Assembly: GCA_902588835.1 (NCBI GenBank)
Contig: CACIQQ010000009.1
Span: forward strand, 1-37,306
Length of the DNA: 37,306 nt
Reading direction: 5' to 3'
Origin: an uncultured Pelagibacteraceae bacterium
Lineage (GTDB): Bacteria > Pseudomonadota > Alphaproteobacteria > Pelagibacterales > Pelagibacteraceae
Shown here: one piece after another, positions 7,471 to 17,277 of the stretch
Layout: every line of letters starts with the position of its first letter
Numbering within the stretch: the stretch's first letter is position 1
Translations under genes and position numbers: made by a program
The notes under the pieces: generated by a model
Told to the model about the DNA's origin: nothing
Database searches by the model: none
Seen by the model: the letters and a program-made list of their open reading frames with translations, nothing else

Positions 7471-10028
7471 TTTGATTTCCTTTTTTTTGATTTTTTAGTT
7501 TTATCGTATTCTTTACGCTTCTCAATCAATATCAAAGCTTCTTCCATTGTCAATTCTGTTGGATCTTTTTCTTCAGGAATAGTTGCATTGAGAGACTTAT
7601 ACTTTATGTAAGGACCATATTGACCCTTCATAACTCTTACAGGTTTTTTATCTTCTGGATGTTCACCTAAATCTTTAATCATTGATGAAGACATTCTTCC
7701 AGGTTTTGCCTCAGATATTAAAGTTATAGCTCTGTTTAAACCAATTGAAAATAATTCATCTACACTTTCAATTCTTGCGGATTTGTTTTCACACTTTAAG
7801 TACGGTCCAAATCTACCAACATTAACTGTAATTTCTTTGCCAATATCTGGATGAGTACCCAAAATTTTAGGTAGCGAGCATAGATATTTTGCTTTTTCTA
7901 AATCTATATTTTCTATATCTAGGCCTTTAGGAATTGACACATTTTTTAAATTATTTTCATCTTTCTTTGTTTTTCTTTTTTTTGTTTTTACTATTTCATC
8001 TTCTAATAATTCGTATTGTAAATAAGGACCAAATCTTCCATTTTTTAAATAAATATCTTTATCATTATCGTTTTTACCAATTAATTTAGGTTCTGCTAAG
8101 TTTATTTGTTGAGACGCTTTAATTTTTGAAAGTGGTCTTGTAAACTTACATTCCGGATAATTAGAACACCCAATAAACGCACCTCCTCTGAAGCTATTTT
8201 TCAAACTTAGTGTACCATTAGTGCATAATTTACAAGATCTGTCGATTTTACCATCATCATTTGTATAAAATATTAAATTACCCAAGCTTTCATTAAGCAT
8301 ATCAAGCACTTCTCTAGTTCTTATCTCTTTCACAGATGAGACATTTTTATTAAAATCCTGCCAGAATTGATCTAGCACACTTAGCCAGTTTTCTTTTCCT
8401 GAAGTTATGTCATCTAATTGATCCTCTAATTTTGCAGTAAAGTCATAATCAACATATTTTGCAAAAAGTTTTTCAAGAAAGGCAGATAAAAGTTTTCCTC
8501 TATCAGTTGGGAAAAATCTTTTATTAACAACATCCGCATAACCTCTATTAGATATTACTGAAATAATACTTGCGTATGTAGAAGGACGACCGATACCTAA
8601 TTCCTCTAATTTTTTAACTAAACTAGCTTCAGAATATCTTGGGGGTGGTTGAGTAAAATGTTGTTCATCTATAAAATCAGATATATTCACCTCTCCTTTT
8701 TCTACTTTAGGTAAAATATTTTCATCATTGTTATCATCATCTAAATTAATTACCTTCATGAAACCATCAAAAACTATCGTTGAACCCGATGATTTAAAGA
8801 TATGTTCATTGTTATTTGATTCAATAATAATTGTTTTTCTATCGAATTTTGCTGGTGTCATTTGTGAAGATAGAGCTCTTGACCAAATCAAATTATATAA
8901 TTTATTTTGATCTGAGCTTAAATATTTTTTCATTTTCTCAGGTGTATTGCTTATTTCTGTTGGTCTTATAGCTTCATGAGCCTCTTGCGCATTTTTTGCC
9001 TTTTTACCCGAGTAATTAATTGGTTGATCAGGTAAGTAATCATTGCCAAAGTTATCACTTATAAAGTTTCTAAAAACTGGCAAAGCTTCTTTAGATATAT
9101 TGGTACCATCCGTTCGCATGTAAGTGATTAATCCTTTAGTTTCACCTTCAATTTCAATACCCTGATATAGCCTTTGAGCAATTTGCATTGTTCTTGAGGC
9201 ACCAAAACCAAGTTTACTAGATGCTGACTGTTGTAATGTTGAAGTTGTAAAAGGTCCAGAAGGATTTCTAGAATATATTTTTGATATAATATCTGTAATT
9301 TTATATTTATCGTTTTTTATTTTTTCTATTGCTTGATTAATATCGTTTTTATTTTTTAAACTAAATTTTTCAATTTTTTTATTATCAATTTGAAAAATAT
9401 TTGATGTTATTAAATTTCCATCACTTGTTTTAAAATTTACTTTTAAAGACCAAAATTCTTCAGGTTTAAATATTTCGATTTCATGTTCTCTTTCAGTTAA
9501 AAGTCTTAGAGCAACAGATTGTACTCTACCCGCTGATTTAGAACCTGGTAGTTTAGTCCAAAGTATTGGAGAAATATTAAAACCTACTAAATAATCCAAG
9601 GCACGTCTTGCCATGTAAGCATTTACAAGATCAGATTCTATTTCTCTTGGATTTTCTATTCCATTTGTGACTGCTTTTTTAGTTATTTCATTAAAAACTA
9701 CTCTTTCAATTTTTTTGTCCTTAAGTAATTTTTTTTCATTTAAAAATTCTTTAACATGCCATGCAATTGCTTCACCTTCTCTGTCAGGGTCTGTAGCAAG
9801 TATTATTTTTTTTGAGTCTTTCGCTACATCAGAAATTTCTTTTAAATATTTTTTTGAAAAACTATCAATTTCCCAAATCATCTTAAATTCGTTTTCAGGA
9901 TCTACTGAGCCATTCTTGGATGGAAGATCTCTGATATGTCCATAACTAGCAAGAACTGTATAATCATTTCCTAGATATTTATTTATTGTTTTTGCTTTAG
10001 CGGGACTTTCAACAATTACTAGATTCAT
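7467..10028 (-). CDS. topA: DNA topoisomerase I
   Basis: A type IA topoisomerase that relaxes negatively supercoiled DNA. The Toprim domain is at the N-terminus (VIVESPAKAKTI, residues 4-15; ATDPDREGEAIAWH with acidic Asp80, Asp82 and Glu84). The catalytic tyrosine is Tyr303 in LITYMRTDG. A single clear C4 zinc finger follows at Cys599, Cys602, Cys621 and Cys627. Several TopA C-terminal repeats come next (KNGRFGPYLQ, NVGRFGPYLKC, MKGQYGPYIKYK) and then a lysine-rich tail. Length (853) fits alphaproteobacteria. The plsY gene lies 36 bases upstream and the RidA-family gene overlaps its stop. Confidence 0.97.
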   Translation of the reverse strand: MNLVIVESPAKAKTINKYLGNDYTVLASYGHIRDLPSKNGSVDPENEFKMIWEIDSFSKKYLKEISDVAKDSKKIILATDPDREGEAIAWHVKEFLNEKKLLKDKKIERVVFNEITKKAVTNGIENPREIESDLVNAYMARRALDYLVGFNISPILWTKLPGSKSAGRVQSVALRLLTEREHEIEIFKPEEFWSLKVNFKTSDGNLITSNIFQIDNKKIEKFSLKNKNDINQAIEKIKNDKYKITDIISKIYSRNPSGPFTTSTLQQSASSKLGFGASRTMQIAQRLYQGIEIEGETKGLITYMRTDGTNISKEALPVFRNFISDNFGNDYLPDQPINYSGKKAKNAQEAHEAIRPTEISNTPEKMKKYLSSDQNKLYNLIWSRALSSQMTPAKFDRKTIIIESNNNEHIFKSSGSTIVFDGFMKVINLDDDNNDENILPKVEKGEVNISDFIDEQHFTQPPPRYSEASLVKKLEELGIGRPSTYASIISVISNRGYADVVNKRFFPTDRGKLLSAFLEKLFAKYVDYDFTAKLEDQLDDITSGKENWLSVLDQFWQDFNKNVSSVKEIRTREVLDMLNESLGNLIFYTNDDGKIDRSCKLCTNGTLSLKNSFRGGAFIGCSNYPECKFTRPLSKIKASQQINLAEPKLIGKNDNDKDIYLKNGRFGPYLQYELLEDEIVKTKKRKTKKDENNLKNVSIPKGLDIENIDLEKAKYLCSLPKILGTHPDIGKEITVNVGRFGPYLKCENKSARIESVDELFSIGLNRAITLISEAKPGRMSSSMIKDLGEHPEDKKPVRVMKGQYGPYIKYKSLNATIPEEKDPTELTMEEALILIEKRKEYDKTKKSKKRKSK

Positions 10029-10064
10029 GTAAACAAAAAATCATAAATAAGATTGATAGTCAAA

Positions 10065-10652
10065 TTAATAAATTTTTGATTTAGATTCTGTATTATTTCT
10101 CAAGCGTTTTATATTTTCTCGATGTGTGAAAAAAATCAAAATGAACATCATAAAGTAAAAATAGTAGTCAGAATTAGAATTATAAAAAAAGTGAAAAATT
10201 GGAATTGTTAAACTTGCAAGCAGAGAACTTAATGATGAAAATTTAAAGAGTATAAAAATAGAAATCCAGACAACTCCAAAAATTAAAGCAGTAAAAATAT
10301 CCAAACAACAAAGAATTCCAAGATAAGATGCAACGCCTTTACCACCTTTAAATTTTAACCAAATAGGGAAGACGTGTCCTATAAAAATTGACAATGCAGA
10401 TATATATAAATAATCGTTCATGAAAAATTTTATATATAAAATTGGAAGAACAGCTTTTAATATATCGAGAGCCAAAGTTGAGTAACCTAAAATTTTGTTA
10501 CCAGCTCTTAATACATTTGTTGCACCAATATTACCGGATCCTATTTCGCGTATATCTTTTTTTAAAAAAATTTTAGTTAAAAGTAATCCAAAGGGTATGG
10601 ATCCAAATAAATAACTTATTAGTATAATTAAAAATAACTCAAAATTTAGCAT
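10065..10652 (-). CDS. plsY: Acyl-phosphate:glycerol-3-phosphate acyltransferase
   Basis: PlsY is an integral membrane enzyme that acylates glycerol 3-phosphate from acyl-phosphate, the first membrane step of phospholipid synthesis. Three family motifs are visible: SGNIGATNVLRAG, FKGGKGVASYLG and a C-terminal THRENIKRL. Hydrophobic helices separate them, starting with LFLIILISYLFGSIPFGLLL. Length (195) is typical. The start overlaps the upstream pyrC-like gene by seven bases. In many alphaproteobacteria a dprA gene lies between plsY and topA; here there is only a 36-base gap. Confidence 0.95.
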   Translation of the reverse strand: MLNFELFLIILISYLFGSIPFGLLLTKIFLKKDIREIGSGNIGATNVLRAGNKILGYSTLALDILKAVLPILYIKFFMNDYLYISALSIFIGHVFPIWLKFKGGKGVASYLGILCCLDIFTALIFGVVWISIFILFKFSSLSSLLASLTIPIFHFFYNSNSDYYFYFMMFILIFFTHRENIKRLRNNTESKSKIY

Positions 10653-11932
10653 TTATATAGTTCTACACCTTTAATATATGTATTAATCACTTTACCTTGA
10701 AGTTTTTTATCCTCGATGCATGTATTTTTAGATTTACTAATCATATTTTCTTTTTTTACTATCCAAGGTTTAAATAAATCGACTATACAAAAATCAGCAT
10801 CATTTCCTATAGATAAACTTCCCTTATCTATTTTTAATATTTTTGCAGGATTACTTGTTAAACACTGAATTATTTTAGATAATTTTAAAGACTCATTGTG
10901 AAATAGCTCTAACGCGAGGGATAATAAAGTTTCTATACCTGATGCTCCAGTTGCAGCCTGTGAGAACGTTAATCTTTTTGACTCCTCATCTTCAGGTTTG
11001 TGATCTGAAACTATGACTTCAATTAAATCTTGATTAATACCTTTTATTAATGAAAGTCTATCATCCTCTGTTCGAAGTGGTGGAGAAAGTTTTAAAAAAG
11101 TTCTAAAATCTCCAATATCATTTTCGTTGAGTGATAAGTTGTTAATAGAAACTCCAGTTGTAAAGTTTACATTATCTTTATTATGTTTGATTACTTCCAA
11201 AGATTTTGCTGAAGATATTTGTGAAATATGATACCTGCAATTATAATCCTGAAGTAAACTTAGGTCTCTTTCAATAATTATTTTCTCTGCATAATCTGGT
11301 ATTCCATGTAGACCTAATTTAGTTGCGATAATCCCATCATTAACCTGACCGTTTTTTGCTAATTCGAAATCTTCTGCATGTTGTATTATTAAAGAGTTCA
11401 AATCGTAAGCAGATTTCATTATTCTTGACATTACTCTTGTGTTTTGAATTGTTTTTATTCCATCTGTAAAACCAATTATTCCTTTTTTTTGTAAAAGGCC
11501 AAACTCATTCATATTATTACCTTCAAGATTTTTAGTTAAGGTAGCTGTTGGATATATATTTATTTTTGATTTATCTCGTCCTCTTCTTTTTAAAAAATCA
11601 ACCATGGAAACGTTATCTATAACAGGTGAAGTATTTGGCATTGTCACAACAGATGTAACACCACCTGCTAAGGCAGCATTACTTAATGTTTTAAAATTCT
11701 CTTTATACTCAAAGCCTGGCTCCCCAACAAAAACCCTCATATCGATTAAACCAGGAAATATATATTTTTCTTTAAGATCTATGAATTTTTCACGAGAGGG
11801 AATATTATTTTTATTTACTTTTTTTCCTATTGCCTCAATTTTTCCATTCTCATTAATAATTAAACCACCTAATTCCTCCACAGAATTAGCTGGATCAACT
11901 ATGTTTGCATTTAAAAAATATTGTTTCTTCAT
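10646..11932 (-). CDS. Dihydroorotase-like protein (PyrC/PyrX type), probably catalytically inactive
   Basis: By overall sequence and context this is a class I dihydroorotase-fold protein of the amidohydrolase superfamily: [46 protein letters not shown] and [11 protein letters not shown] are in order over 428 residues. The HxH metal-binding pair expected after the first strand (DxHxH) is replaced: the sequence is [13 protein letters not shown], with Arg66 and Phe68. The usual DDG acidic motif also reads FTDGIK. It starts within the stop of pyrB (four-base overlap). Known pyrB-linked pseudo-dihydroorotases (PyrX/PyrC') help assemble aspartate carbamoyltransferase without catalysis. That is the likely role here, implying an active PyrC elsewhere in the genome. 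Confidence 0.85.
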   Translation of the reverse strand: MKKQYFLNANIVDPANSVEELGGLIINENGKIEAIGKKVNKNNIPSREKFIDLKEKYIFPGLIDMRVFVGEPGFEYKENFKTLSNAALAGGVTSVVTMPNTSPVIDNVSMVDFLKRRGRDKSKINIYPTATLTKNLEGNNMNEFGLLQKKGIIGFTDGIKTIQNTRVMSRIMKSAYDLNSLIIQHAEDFELAKNGQVNDGIIATKLGLHGIPDYAEKIIIERDLSLLQDYNCRYHISQISSAKSLEVIKHNKDNVNFTTGVSINNLSLNENDIGDFRTFLKLSPPLRTEDDRLSLIKGINQDLIEVIVSDHKPEDEESKRLTFSQAATGASGIETLLSLALELFHNESLKLSKIIQCLTSNPAKILKIDKGSLSIGNDADFCIVDLFKPWIVKKENMISKSKNTCIEDKKLQGKVINTYIKGVELYKC

Positions 11933-12870
11933 TTTTCACAAAAAATTTTTAAACAAGCCATTCTTACCGCAACACCTAACTCAACCTGTTCTTTGATTAC
12001 GCTTTTATTTATATCGTCAGCAAGTTTGGTATCAATTTCAATACCTCTATTCATTGGTCCAGGGTGCATAATTATTGCATCTTTCTTTGCTTTTTCTAGT
12101 TTGTCAGGAGTTAAGCCATAATACTCATAATACTCTCTATTTGACGACAAAAATGAACTACTCATCCTCTCATTTTGTAATCTTAACATCATAACTATAT
12201 CACAATCTTTCACACCTTCTTTCATATTTGAAAATGTTTTAACTCCAAATTTTTCAATATCTTTTGGCATGAGATTTGTTGGGGCAACTATATTGACCTC
12301 AGCACCTAACATGTTTAATAAAAAAATATTTGATCTAGCCACTCTTGAGTGTAAAATGTCTCCACAAATAGCAATTCGCAAACCTTCAATTTTTTTCTTT
12401 TTTTCAATTATTGTAAGTGCATCAAGTAAAGCTTGTGTTGGATGTTCACGTCTACCATCACCAGCATTTAAAACTGAACAATTTACTTTCTGTGAAAGAA
12501 GATTTGACGCACCACTATCTTGATGTCTTACTACAATTATATCTGGATGCATTGCATTTAGTGTCATTGCAGTGTCGATTAATGTTTCACCTTTTTTAAT
12601 AGCAGAATTAGTTATATTCATTGACATCACATCTGCACCAAGTCTCTTTCCAGCTAGTTCAAAAGAACTTTGGGTTCTCGTCGAAGGTTCAAAAAAAAGA
12701 TTTATTTGAGTTTTTCCTCTAAGAATATCTAACTTTTTGTTTTTACTTTTATTAAGTGAAATAAATTTCTTAGCTTCATCTAAGATAAGTTTTACATCTG
12801 AAATAGAAAGATCTTGGATACCTAGTAGGTGTTTTTGAGAAATTTTAATAGCGTTATTGTTTATAGCCAT
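11929..12870 (-). CDS. pyrB: Aspartate carbamoyltransferase catalytic subunit
   Basis: PyrB condenses carbamoyl phosphate and aspartate, the first committed step of pyrimidine synthesis. The carbamoyl-phosphate motif [19 protein letters not shown], the HPTQALLD loop and [12 protein letters not shown] are all present. The start is placed at the ATG at 12870, giving 313 residues; a TTG nine bases further upstream would add only three residues and is less likely. There is no neighbouring pyrI. The gene directly precedes and overlaps the dihydroorotase-like gene, the arrangement seen where catalytic PyrB trimers associate with a pseudo-dihydroorotase. ruvX lies 41 bases upstream, so the two are probably in one transcript. 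Confidence 0.96.
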   Translation of the reverse strand: MAINNNAIKISQKHLLGIQDLSISDVKLILDEAKKFISLNKSKNKKLDILRGKTQINLFFEPSTRTQSSFELAGKRLGADVMSMNITNSAIKKGETLIDTAMTLNAMHPDIIVVRHQDSGASNLLSQKVNCSVLNAGDGRREHPTQALLDALTIIEKKKKIEGLRIAICGDILHSRVARSNIFLLNMLGAEVNIVAPTNLMPKDIEKFGVKTFSNMKEGVKDCDIVMMLRLQNERMSSSFLSSNREYYEYYGLTPDKLEKAKKDAIIMHPGPMNRGIEIDTKLADDINKSVIKEQVELGVAVRMACLKIFCEK

Positions 12871-12911
12871 TAAAACCAACTCTATAGCTTTAAAGCATTA
12901 ATATTGCAAGC

Positions 12912-13367
12912 TTAATTATTTAAGAATTCAATTGCTCCCTGCAATATAAACGTTGCTGCATTTTCATCTATTTTTTGAACTCTTTTAGATACATTAATGT
13001 CTAAATAACTTGATATCTTAAAGGCACCAACAGTTGATAATCTCTCATCCCATAAAGCCACTGGTGTATTTGTTTTACTCTCAATTATTTTAGCTTTGTC
13101 TAAAGCTGATTGAGAAGAGGAGCCTTTACTTCCATCCATATTTAATGGGTTTCCTACAACAATAGCCTTTATATTTTCTTGATCAATTATTTCTAAAAGT
13201 TCAGTGATAAAATTTTCATGATCAACATATTCTATAGTTTTAAAAGGAGTCGCTATAATTCGTTTATGATCACAGATTGAAACACCAATTCTCTTTTTTC
13301 CAAGATCTAAACCAATTAATCTTGCGTTTTTATCAATTTTAGACTTGAGTTCTTTTAAAGTGATCAT
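12912..13367 (-). CDS. ruvX: YqgF/RuvX-family Holliday-junction-resolvase-like nuclease
   Basis: A small RNase H-fold protein. The family is implicated in processing the 5' end of pre-16S rRNA, and a Holliday junction role has been proposed. RLIGLDLGKKRIGVSI carries the first acidic residue, AIVVGNPLNMDGSKG the middle motif, and LWDERLSTVGA and DENAATFILQGAI the last acidic residues. Length (151) is normal. It is the first gene of the leftward pyrB/plsY/topA block and is divergent from gatC with 50 bases between the starts. This is a common alphaproteobacterial arrangement. Confidence 0.93.
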   Translation of the reverse strand: MITLKELKSKIDKNARLIGLDLGKKRIGVSICDHKRIIATPFKTIEYVDHENFITELLEIIDQENIKAIVVGNPLNMDGSKGSSSQSALDKAKIIESKTNTPVALWDERLSTVGAFKISSYLDINVSKRVQKIDENAATFILQGAIEFLNN

Positions 13368-13382
13368 ATTGTTTTTTTCTTA

Positions 13383-13388
13383 TATAAT
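13383..13388 (+). promoter_or_regulatory. Possible -10 element for gatCAB
   Basis: A perfect TATAAT lies 30 bases before the gatC ATG, in the 50-base gap between the divergent ruvX and gatC genes. No good -35 hexamer is found 16-18 bases upstream. In such AT-rich DNA a TATAAT match can occur by chance, so this is only a candidate. Confidence 0.3.
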
Positions 13389-13417
13389 GATATTTTTCCT
13401 TTAAATTTAATTATCAT

Positions 13418-13705
13418 ATGAGCATAGATCTTAAAACAATTAAACATATAGCAAAATTATCAAGAATTTCCATAGATGAAAAAAAAGCAAAAGAACTAGA
13501 AAAAGATCTTAATTCTATTTTTGAATTTATCGAAGCGCTAAATAAAGTCGATACTAAAAAAGTTGATCCACTGACATCAATTGCAGAAACATCATTGAAA
13601 TTAAGAGGTGATGAGGTCAAAACAAAAAATATTAGAGAACAAATCTTAAAAAATTCACCAGACGAAAATAAAGATTTTTTTGTCGTACCAAAGGTTGTAG
13701 AATGA
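13418..13705 (+). CDS. gatC: Asp/Glu-tRNA amidotransferase subunit C
   Basis: The small subunit of GatCAB, which converts misacylated Glu-tRNA(Gln) and Asp-tRNA(Asn) to the correct amide forms. GatC wraps around and stabilises GatA and GatB. The sequence begins with [20 protein letters not shown] and continues with [21 protein letters not shown], then a degenerate middle and the C-terminal FFVVPKVVE, matching the family over 95 residues. Its stop overlaps the gatA start (ATGA). It heads the rightward block 13418-19556. Confidence 0.95.
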   Translation: MSIDLKTIKHIAKLSRISIDEKKAKELEKDLNSIFEFIEALNKVDTKKVDPLTSIAETSLKLRGDEVKTKNIREQILKNSPDENKDFFVVPKVVE

Positions 13706-15159
13706 GTGATATAATAAATCTTACTCTATCAGTTTTAATTGATAAAATTAAAAAAAAAGAATTATCTTCTCAAGAAATTACAAGCGCATATATTGCAAGA
13801 GCTGAAAAATCGAAAGATTTGAACACATACATCACTACCGATTTTGAAAATGCAATTGAAAAAGCCAAAAAATTTGACGAAAAAGGAAACTTTGATTACA
13901 AACTCCCTGGAGTTCCTCTTGCAGTTAAAGATCTTTTTTGTACCAATAATTTAAAGACAACAGCTGGAAGTAAAATACTTTCAAATTTTATTCCTAGTTA
14001 CGAGTCCACTGTAACCCAGCATTTATGGGATGAAGGGGCTATTTTACTTGGAAAACTCAATTGTGATGAATTTGCAATGGGTTCATCAAATGAAACTAGT
14101 TTCTTCGGAAATGTTGAAAGTCCAGTTGGTAAAAAAGTTGTGCCAGGTGGGTCATCAGGTGGATCAGCTTCAGCACTTGCTGCTAAATTGACACCAGCAA
14201 CTATTGGAACTGACACTGGAGGTTCAATAAGACAACCAGCGTCTTTTACTGGTACTGTGGGTTTGAAACCAACATATGGCAGTTGTTCTCGATATGGTAT
14301 TGTTGCATTTGCTTCCTCATTAGATCAAGCAGGACCAATGACCCAAGATGTATCTGACGCTGCATTAATGTTAGATGTTATAAGTAAGTACGATACAAAA
14401 GATTCAACTTCAGTAAATTTTAAGAGAGGTGATTATTTCAAATCGTTAAGTTCTAATATTAAAGGAAAAAAAATTGGTATTCCAAAGGAATATAGAGTCG
14501 ATGGCATGCCTAAGGAGATTGAAAGTTTGTGGCAAGATGGAATTACTTTATTAAAAAAATTAGGAGCAAAAATTATTGATATATCTTTACCTCACACTAA
14601 GTATGCATTGCCTGCTTATTATATAGTTGCACCAGCTGAAGCATCTTCTAACCTAGCTAGGTATGATGGAGTAAAGTACGGATATCGTTCAGAGGGAGAA
14701 AATTTGATCAGTATGTATGAAAACACAAGATCAGAAGGTTTTGGTGATGAAGTAAAAAGAAGAATAATGATTGGAACATATGTTTTGTCATCTGGTTATT
14801 ATGATGCTTATTATTTAAAAGCACAAAAAATTAGAAGATTAATCAAAAATGATTTTGATGAAGCTTATAAATCTGTAGATGCACTTTTAACTCCTTCCAC
14901 ACCTAGTTCAGCCTTCAAGATTGGTGACAAAACAGATGATCCTGTATCAATGTATCTAAATGATATCTTTACAGTGCCAGTCAATTTGTCAGGACTGCCA
15001 GCTATATCTATTCCAGCAGGTAAAGATAAAAATAATTATCCTTTAGGCTTACAACTAATAGGCAAAGCATTTGAAGAGCAGAATTTATTAAATATTTCAT
15101 ATTCAATGGAAAAAGAATTAAATTTCAAAAACAATTTGCAGGATTGGTGGATTGAATGA
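13702..15159 (+). CDS. gatA: Asp/Glu-tRNA amidotransferase subunit A
   Basis: The glutaminase subunit of GatCAB, an amidase-signature enzyme that releases ammonia from glutamine and channels it to GatB. The catalytic Ser-cisSer-Lys triad is visible: Lys76 in LAVKDLFC, Ser151 in [11 protein letters not shown] and Ser175 in [13 protein letters not shown]. Length (485) is standard. Both ends overlap neighbours by four bases (gatC and gatB), so the three subunits are translationally coupled. Presence of the complex implies the indirect route to Gln-tRNA and/or Asn-tRNA, as in most alphaproteobacteria. Confidence 0.97.
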   Translation: MSDIINLTLSVLIDKIKKKELSSQEITSAYIARAEKSKDLNTYITTDFENAIEKAKKFDEKGNFDYKLPGVPLAVKDLFCTNNLKTTAGSKILSNFIPSYESTVTQHLWDEGAILLGKLNCDEFAMGSSNETSFFGNVESPVGKKVVPGGSSGGSASALAAKLTPATIGTDTGGSIRQPASFTGTVGLKPTYGSCSRYGIVAFASSLDQAGPMTQDVSDAALMLDVISKYDTKDSTSVNFKRGDYFKSLSSNIKGKKIGIPKEYRVDGMPKEIESLWQDGITLLKKLGAKIIDISLPHTKYALPAYYIVAPAEASSNLARYDGVKYGYRSEGENLISMYENTRSEGFGDEVKRRIMIGTYVLSSGYYDAYYLKAQKIRRLIKNDFDEAYKSVDALLTPSTPSSAFKIGDKTDDPVSMYLNDIFTVPVNLSGLPAISIPAGKDKNNYPLGLQLIGKAFEEQNLLNISYSMEKELNFKNNLQDWWIE

Positions 15160-16619
15160 GTAAAAATAAAGAATATTTTATAAAGAGAGGTAACTCAGAA
15201 TACGAAGTTATAATTGGTTTAGAAGTTCATGCTCAAGTTCTTTCAAAATCGAAACTATTTTCTGACTCTCCTACAAACTTTGGTGCTGAACCTAATACCC
15301 AAGTGAGCTTGGTAGATGCTGCATTTCCTGGAATGTTACCAGTAATAAATGAATTTTGTATCAAGCAAGCAGTAAAAACGGGTATAGGTCTCAATGCAGC
15401 GATAAATAAAAAATCAATTTTTGATAGGAAAAACTATTTTTATGCTGATTTACCACAAGGATATCAAATTTCTCAATACAAAGATCCAATAGTTGGCGAA
15501 GGTTCAATTTTATTAGATTTACCAGATGGAGAAAAAAAAGTTGGTATTGAAAGGTTACATTTAGAGCAAGATGCAGGAAAAAGTATTCATGACATTGATC
15601 CCCAAAACACCCTCGTAGACTTAAATAGATCTGGTGTTGCTCTTATGGAAATAGTAAGCAAACCAGACTTAAGATCTCCTGAGGAAGTAAACTTATATAT
15701 CAAAAAACTTAGATCAATTATGAGATATCTTGGAACTTGTGATGGAAATATGCAAGAAGGATCTTTAAGAGCTGATGTGAATGTTTCAATTAGAAAGACA
15801 GGGGATAAAAAATTAGGCACAAGATGTGAAATTAAAAACGTTAATTCTATAAAGTTTATGCAAATGGCAATTGAATATGAAGCAAACCGTCAGGCTGATA
15901 TATTAGAAGAGGGAGGCTCTATTGACCAAGAAACACGTCTTTTTGATACTAAAAAAAATGAGACTAGATCGATGAGATCAAAAGAAGATGCTCACGATTA
16001 TAGATACTTTCCTGATCCTGACTTGTTACCACTTGAATTAACTGACGATTTCATATCAAAAATACAAAAAGAAATACCTGAACTTCCTGATGAAAAGAAA
16101 AAAAGATTTGTAGATAAGTTTAAATTAACTCCATACGAGGCAAATATATTGGTATCTGATATTGAAACATCAAAATATTTTGAAGATGTAATTAAAAATT
16201 CAGATATAAAGTTAGCAACAAACTGGATAACAGGCGAATTATTTGCATTACTTAATGATAGAAATTTAGAAATATCACAAAGTCCTATCTCATCTAAAAA
16301 TTTATCAACTTTAATTAACTTAATTAAAGATGGAACTATATCTGGCAAAATTGCAAAAACAGTTTTTGAAATAATGGCAAACGAAGGTAAAGATCCGAAA
16401 AGTATTATTGACGAAAAGGGATTGAAACAACAAAGCGATCCTAAAGAAATCGAAAAAATTGTAGATGATGTGATTAAAGAAAACCCTAAAAATGTTGAAT
16501 TATTCAAATCCGGTAAAGATAAATTGTTTGGTTTTTTTGTTGGTCAAGTTATGAAAAAGACAGACGGTAAGGCTAATCCTAAGTTAGTAAATGATATCTT
16601 AAAGAAAAAATTGAACTAG
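15156..16619 (+). CDS. gatB: Asp/Glu-tRNA amidotransferase subunit B
   Basis: GatB phosphorylates the misacylated tRNA with ATP and transfers ammonia to it. The N-terminal cradle domain has [48 protein letters not shown] and [15 protein letters not shown], all typical of GatB. A C-terminal helical YqeY-like tail (about residues 340-487) binds tRNA. Length (487) is standard. Its ATG overlaps the gatA stop, and the O-methyltransferase gene starts one base after its stop. Confidence 0.97.
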   Translation: MSKNKEYFIKRGNSEYEVIIGLEVHAQVLSKSKLFSDSPTNFGAEPNTQVSLVDAAFPGMLPVINEFCIKQAVKTGIGLNAAINKKSIFDRKNYFYADLPQGYQISQYKDPIVGEGSILLDLPDGEKKVGIERLHLEQDAGKSIHDIDPQNTLVDLNRSGVALMEIVSKPDLRSPEEVNLYIKKLRSIMRYLGTCDGNMQEGSLRADVNVSIRKTGDKKLGTRCEIKNVNSIKFMQMAIEYEANRQADILEEGGSIDQETRLFDTKKNETRSMRSKEDAHDYRYFPDPDLLPLELTDDFISKIQKEIPELPDEKKKRFVDKFKLTPYEANILVSDIETSKYFEDVIKNSDIKLATNWITGELFALLNDRNLEISQSPISSKNLSTLINLIKDGTISGKIAKTVFEIMANEGKDPKSIIDEKGLKQQSDPKEIEKIVDDVIKENPKNVELFKSGKDKLFGFFVGQVMKKTDGKANPKLVNDILKKKLN

Positions 16620-16620
16620 C

Positions 16621-17277
16621 ATGAGTTCAAATCTACCTATTAATAAACAAATAGAAAAATATATTGATGAGCACTCTTTAAAATTACATCCAGTACAAAA
16701 TGAAATTATTAAGTATAACGACACACTTGGAAAAAAAAAGAAATTACAAATTTCAATTAACCAATGTCATTTTTTATATTTAGTAACAAAATTGTTTAAA
16801 CCTAAAGAAATTTTAGAAATTGGTACTTTTACAGGTCTTAGCTCATTAAGTATGTGCATTGGTTTAGAAAATGACTCTAAGATCACTACTATTGATAAAA
16901 ATAAAGAAACTTCATTAGCGGCTAAAAATTTTTTTGAAAAGGCAAAAGTTTCAGAACAAATTGATATAATTATTGATGAAGCCATCAATGGTATTAATAA
17001 TTTAATAAACCAAAAAAAACTATTTGATTTGATTTTTATTGATGCTGATAAAGAGAATTACAAAAAATATTATGAATTATCTTTTAACTTATTAAAAAAA
17101 GATGGCTTTATAATAATTGATAATGTCTTGTGGCATGGGGAAGTTGTAGATAAAAACAATAAAGAACACTTAACTGAGATAATTCGAGATTTTAATACTT
17201 ATGTAAATAACGATATAAGAGTTGAAAATATGATTATCCCAATAGGTGATGGCTTTTCAATTTGTAGAAAATTATAA
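16621..17277 (+). CDS. SAM-dependent O-methyltransferase, caffeoyl-CoA OMT-like family
   Basis: A class I methyltransferase of the Methyltransf_3 family (218 residues). The SAM-binding motif I is EILEIGTFTGLSSLSMC at about residues 58-76, the motif after strand 4 is LFDLIFIDADKENYKKYY, and GFIIIDNVLWHGEV follows, with the acidic residues that hold the divalent metal in this family. Bacterial members act on catechols or other hydroxylated compounds, or on tRNA in the TrmR group; the substrate cannot be read from sequence. It lies between gatB (one base) and a tRNA hydroxylase-like gene that it overlaps by one base. This context is compatible with, but does not prove, a tRNA modification role. 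Confidence 0.85.
   Translation: MSSNLPINKQIEKYIDEHSLKLHPVQNEIIKYNDTLGKKKKLQISINQCHFLYLVTKLFKPKEILEIGTFTGLSSLSMCIGLENDSKITTIDKNKETSLAAKNFFEKAKVSEQIDIIIDEAINGINNLINQKKLFDLIFIDADKENYKKYYELSFNLLKKDGFIIIDNVLWHGEVVDKNNKEHLTEIIRDFNTYVNNDIRVENMIIPIGDGFSICRKL

Noticed and set aside
11604..12121. Two open frames on the + strand across the pyrB/pyrC-like junction
   Set aside because: They are antisense to two firmly identified genes, and their translations show no family features.
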